NCBI RefSeq assembly: GCF_036785885.1
Contig: NC_092317.1
Coordinates: 3,288,501 to 3,352,500 of the forward strand
Length of the DNA: 64,000 nucleotides
Origin: Coffea arabica
Taxonomy: Eukaryota; Streptophyta; Magnoliopsida; Gentianales; Rubiaceae
Direction of reading: 5' to 3'
In this document: positions 60,258-64,000 of the stretch, piece after piece
Layout: the number at the start of each line of letters is the position of its first letter
Numbering within the stretch: position 1 is the stretch's first letter
Notes under the pieces: generated by a model
The model's database searches: none
What the model saw: the letters and a program-made list of their open reading frames with translations, nothing else
What the model was told of the DNA's origin: nothing
Translations under genes and position numbers: made by a program

Positions 60258-63245
60258 ACATCCATCTTGTCATCATTTTCAACATGACAAAAAGGAACGT
60301 ACATTATTATTCTTGGAGTTGGGACTCATAAATCTTACTAGTACGTAAAGTAGATAGGGGCATTAAATTAGCTTGCTTATGTCCATAAATATATCAGCAA
60401 CCATGCAGGAATGTCTAACCCCACGCGTGAAGGAAATAGATACTAGTAGCTATATAGCCAACCTAATTCGAAGGAAGAGAATTTAGGACCCCAAAGTCAC
60501 AGCCTAAGCAGACCTTTTCGTCGTAGTTCCTTACTGGTTAAAGTTCAAGGGGATAAAATTAGTAGAGATGTTCATTTAATAAGGTACTCTTATATATTTT
60601 AAAAAAAATTTTGAGGGAGAAACTCCAATGCTTACATGAAAAATCTTAAAGATTTATAGAATTTGTGGAAGGGGGAGGGGGAAAATCTGATTCCTACGAG
60701 GATATGGATGAAAATTTTTATTATTTTAAAGGCTTATAGAAGGATTTTGAAAATTTGAGGGTGTGACGAGGGCAATAGAGATACGGTGCCGTTGGTCCTA
60801 GTCAACCATACAGTAAGGAAAGGGTTTTGTTTATCCTGAACTTTTTGTCTAGTTCCAGGCTGGAAGGGGCATAATCAGACATTCACACGAAAGTGAGTAT
60901 CATGATCTTGGACTTAGTTTGCGTTCAATAAAATTGAAATATGAAATCTAATTTCATTGAGTTGTTGAATTGTCATTATAAAAATGCTAACATTTGAGTG
61001 CATTTTACATCACATGATAAATAAAAAGTTTACCACTTATATTTTGGAATAAATTTTGCTTGCATAATTAAGACCCACTAAATTAATTAAAATCTTTTTT
61101 AAATCAAACACGTCTGAATATGTTAAAATTTAAATATTAAATTAAATGATCAATAATGATAAGTGGCTATGAAAACTGTGAAGAATTACCTCACTGATAT
61201 CTTGCTGTAGATCAAGATCATATCTTGCAAAGGACGTATAGTGGAACACACCAATAAAAGAATTGAATACAAAGAAATATATTCAACCAAGATGGTTATC
61301 GGGCAACCAACTCCCTCCGAGAAGTTGGCCACCACATTAATTATCAGGTTCTTCTGACTCAGTTGGGTCTTCCCATATAGTAGATTCTTTCTTCCCCCGC
61401 CCCCTATTAGGAGTAAGTTAGACATGTGCCATTACGACAAAAAAAAAAAGAAAAAAGTTATCGGGCTAAAGTTATTTTGTTACATATTTTAGTATAGGTG
61501 GGAGATATTGAATTTGACACATCTCACCGGTACTCTCTTCCTCTATTTTCATACCATCCAATCAATCTCTTTATCCTGTTATCGGGTTAAAGTTGGTAAT
61601 TATCTGTATTACAATAAAGTAAACACGAAGATTGTTTGTACTTGCCTAAAGTGTTCCCTGACTAGTTAAATCCTTCTTTCTATTATAACTTGGATAATAA
61701 GCAACACATTGTGGCTCTTAACCTTATCAAATCGAATCTATTAAACAACAAATCAGTGATATAATCAGATGATTTGGTCAAGTTGTTCACACCTACAGCT
61801 TGTTCATGAGCTGTGGATGGCAAGGCAAGAGCCAATCATTAATTATAGGGCCAGAAAACAAAAAGGGAGAGGGGAAGATTTAGATCAAAACTAAAGCTGC
61901 TTTACAAAATTGTGATATCAAAAGCATTGGCTTGCAAGTAAGAAGCAAAAATCTCATGCTCCTAGATTTGAAAGTACTTAGAAAACTGATGATGTGATGA
62001 ATTGGGATCCCCAAACTTTGGTGGCCTCGACCAGAATGTACCAAAGGATTTTGTTTCTATTACCTTTTTCCTTTTTTTTTTTTTCTGATTAGTGGGTAGA
62101 AATGGGATTGTGGATGAAGAGAGCTCGGAGGTGGAGAATATGTACTGAGAGTGGAGGGGCCTATGCACAATTTAATTATCAGGTGATCATGCTTGACAGT
62201 ACACTAGGGCCAGGCGTGCACATAAACAGTAGTGATTTCTTGAGTTTACTTCGTGGGTCCTTCAATCATAAGGCAAGTAACCGGGCAACCAAAACCCTTT
62301 TTGAGGAAAGACTCAAAAAAGTTATCCTCCCACTCTACTCTACTCGCTCGTACGTGTTTAGATTCATAGGCTACTTTTTGTTGAAATTTAATCTGCGGGT
62401 AGGCCACTCTTTGTTGAAAAACTTGAAATAATTGCATGCCAACTTGGAAATACTAATTAATAAGTTTTGTTTATCTTCGATTAATTGATTGGGGTTGCCG
62501 GCAGCACGAGCAAATTTACCACGTTCAGTACTGCGGAGTACTAATATTTTTACTTTTCCTTTCAAATTCGCCGTGTTAACTCTTCTCTAGGTAATTTTTG
62601 AAGCACAGGATGTTTACGCAAAATTGATTGGACAATGATTCTTTGACTCTATCCTATCCTATTCCTATCCAGTCGATGATTATAACTTGAGATTGCAGTG
62701 CATGAAAAATACGACGTCTTGGAATGCCGCAAAATTGACGTTTACTTTGGGAAATTCCCAGTCGAGCATGCCAAAACTAATAGCAGTACAGGGAAACTGG
62801 CAGCCCACATGTATTCTATTCATATGGGACGCCATGCATGTTTCGGCAGCAGAGACTACGACAAAGTCACCTTTGAACATTTTCGCAGACATACCACTTT
62901 GTTGTCCTGACACGAAAATCACACAGCAGAGTGCTATCTATGTTGCAATAACGTGACAAATTTGCTGAACTTTGCCTCATGAATAGCCCGTGAGTTAATG
63001 ATGAATAGAAATAACTCATTCTCTTGTGCTTTGTAAGCTAGGATAAGGATGGAGATATTCATGTTGTCCCACTTTTTTCGCATTTCTGACAAACACCCAC
63101 AACCGGAATTATGAAAGAAAGAAAAAAAAAACACACACACAAGATCACCAGGTGGGTGTAAATTTTGCCTCATCAAGCCTTGGAAATTCATGGCGATGTT
63201 GGCTGTCTATGAGCTTAAGCATGGTTTGTCGAGATACAATGATCA

Positions 63246-63381
63246 TGTTTGGATTGGTTTTTTTAAAAAAAATTTTGTTAGAAAAAATATACTGTAACAA
63301 TTTGCTGTATGTGAAATAAAAAAGTGAATGAAAAATGTGTTCACCAAAATTTTTCTTTAGAAATTACAATCCAATGAACAT
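63246..63381. mobile_element. MITE-like element (GTTTGGATTG family)
   Basis: Starts tgtttggattgg and ends acaatccaatgaaca. The core contains tactgtaacaatttgctgta and aaataaaaaagtgaatgaaa. It is the clearest copy of the family also seen at 8451, 47061 and, less clearly, 4230 and 37217. Confidence 0.6.
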
Positions 63382-64000
63382 GTTCGGTTTTTCTCTAATG
63401 AAACTCAGACTTCCACCATAACAAATTAAACACACTGCTATTATTAATCTGTAAACTAGAATAAAGAGCACTAAATTCAGTGACCACAAAGGGATTATAC
63501 TATTGCTAATTATGGAAATGGGAATGTGAGATCAACAATACTTTGATGATCAAATCAAATCCAATTTAGATTTGCGATATGATACAGCAGATCTCATGGA
63601 CAATGATACATGGGGCTTCTTTAATTTATGGTTGTTGCTTGTTAGTCGACTCCACTCCATAGCGGCGTCTGCCTGCTTGTATTAGTACTTTATATGTGAG
63701 CATCATTTTCCATTTTTGCTAATATCCTCCGGCAATTGCTTTCCTTCTACTTTGATTAATGCGATGATATACGTTCTGAATTTGCAAAAAAAAAAAAAAC
63801 ATTATACAACTGCATAAATTTTCTATTTACGATGATAACATTTTTAAATTATCTCAAACTTTATATAGAAAGTCATACTCCCTACTCTTACTGTGTAGCA
63901 TGATAATGTGGAGTAGTATTTTGTAGTTTGTGTGCTTTTCGGGCTAATTACGTACTTTCTTGTAGTCTCTGAGTTCATTATGCAATTGCGAGCAGGGGTG

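Larger units (their letters stand above)
57446..64000. other. 6.5-kb repeat-rich intergenic region, no gene recognised
   Basis: 57446-57850 is probably 3' UTR and flank of the DOG1-domain gene. Beyond it are AT-rich DNA, several MITE-like elements and local duplications. Frames near 62102-62431 (109 codons, +) and 62680-62956 (overlapping on both strands) show no family features. 58849-58940 and 58410-58500 look slightly tRNA-SINE-like but are not convincing. Confidence 0.5.

Noticed and set aside
62102-62956. Cluster of frames on both strands
   Set aside because: Overlapping in several frames with no conserved motif; coding status not supported.
1-64000. CRISPR arrays, operons and other bacterial-type systems
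   Set aside because: The sequence is plant nuclear DNA with spliced genes; no spaced direct-repeat array was seen.

Overview
This is a window of plant nuclear DNA, AT-rich between genes, with intron-rich plastid, lipid, signalling and co-repressor genes separated by DNA-transposon debris. The gene families are those of a eudicot. A captured gene fragment at 38148-38699 resembles the Late-blight-R1 N-terminal domain best known from asterids (Solanaceae, Rubiaceae), so an asterid is my best guess. The species cannot be fixed from the sequence.

Layout. 1-534 is the edge of an LTR. 1744-3345 (-) is an AHP6-type pseudo-phosphotransfer gene with a 4-bp duplication that shifts its frame. 7844-10084 (-) is a plastid delta-7 (FAD5/ADS3-type) desaturase, head to head with PIFI (10488-12941, +), a chlororespiration protein. 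14265-15770 (-) is ROD1/PDCT, the phosphatidylcholine:diacylglycerol cholinephosphotransferase. 16168-17120 is a PIF/Harbinger remnant. 19480-25342 (-) is a PV42-type (SNF1 gamma-like, CBS-domain) gene broken by a 3.9-kb Mutator-like element with a perfect 10-bp target duplication and also carrying a nonsense codon. 27710-35979 (-) is a complete TOPLESS-related co-repressor (TPR4-like, 25 coding exons, 1131 aa). 37849-39053 is a Pack-MULE carrying part of an R1-type resistance gene. 44180-44946 is a hAT-type element with a perfect 8-bp duplication. 45804-49406 (+) is a PTI1-like kinase (At3g15890 type). 52874-55204 (+) is the chloroplast outer-membrane kinase KOC1. 55944-57445 (+) is a DOG1-domain protein. 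57446-64000 holds only repeats.

ROD1, PIFI, FAD5, TPR4 and the PTI1-like kinase are, from memory, all within At3g15820-At3g15890 of Arabidopsis, so this looks like a conserved ancestral gene block. AHP6 and PV42 correspond to the neighbouring At1g80100 and At1g80090, which suggests that two Arabidopsis regions are fractionated copies of the block seen here. Desaturase and ROD1 both shape membrane lipid unsaturation, and PIFI, desaturase and KOC1 all act at the plastid. The clustering is probably ancestral order and not an operon-like unit. I found no convincing undescribed biological system. The most informative observations are the transposon-broken PV42 gene, the Pack-MULE with the R1 fragment, and the frameshifted AHP6-like gene. 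Exon borders were derived by hand from GT/AG sites and reading phase, and each complete model sums to a whole number of codons.
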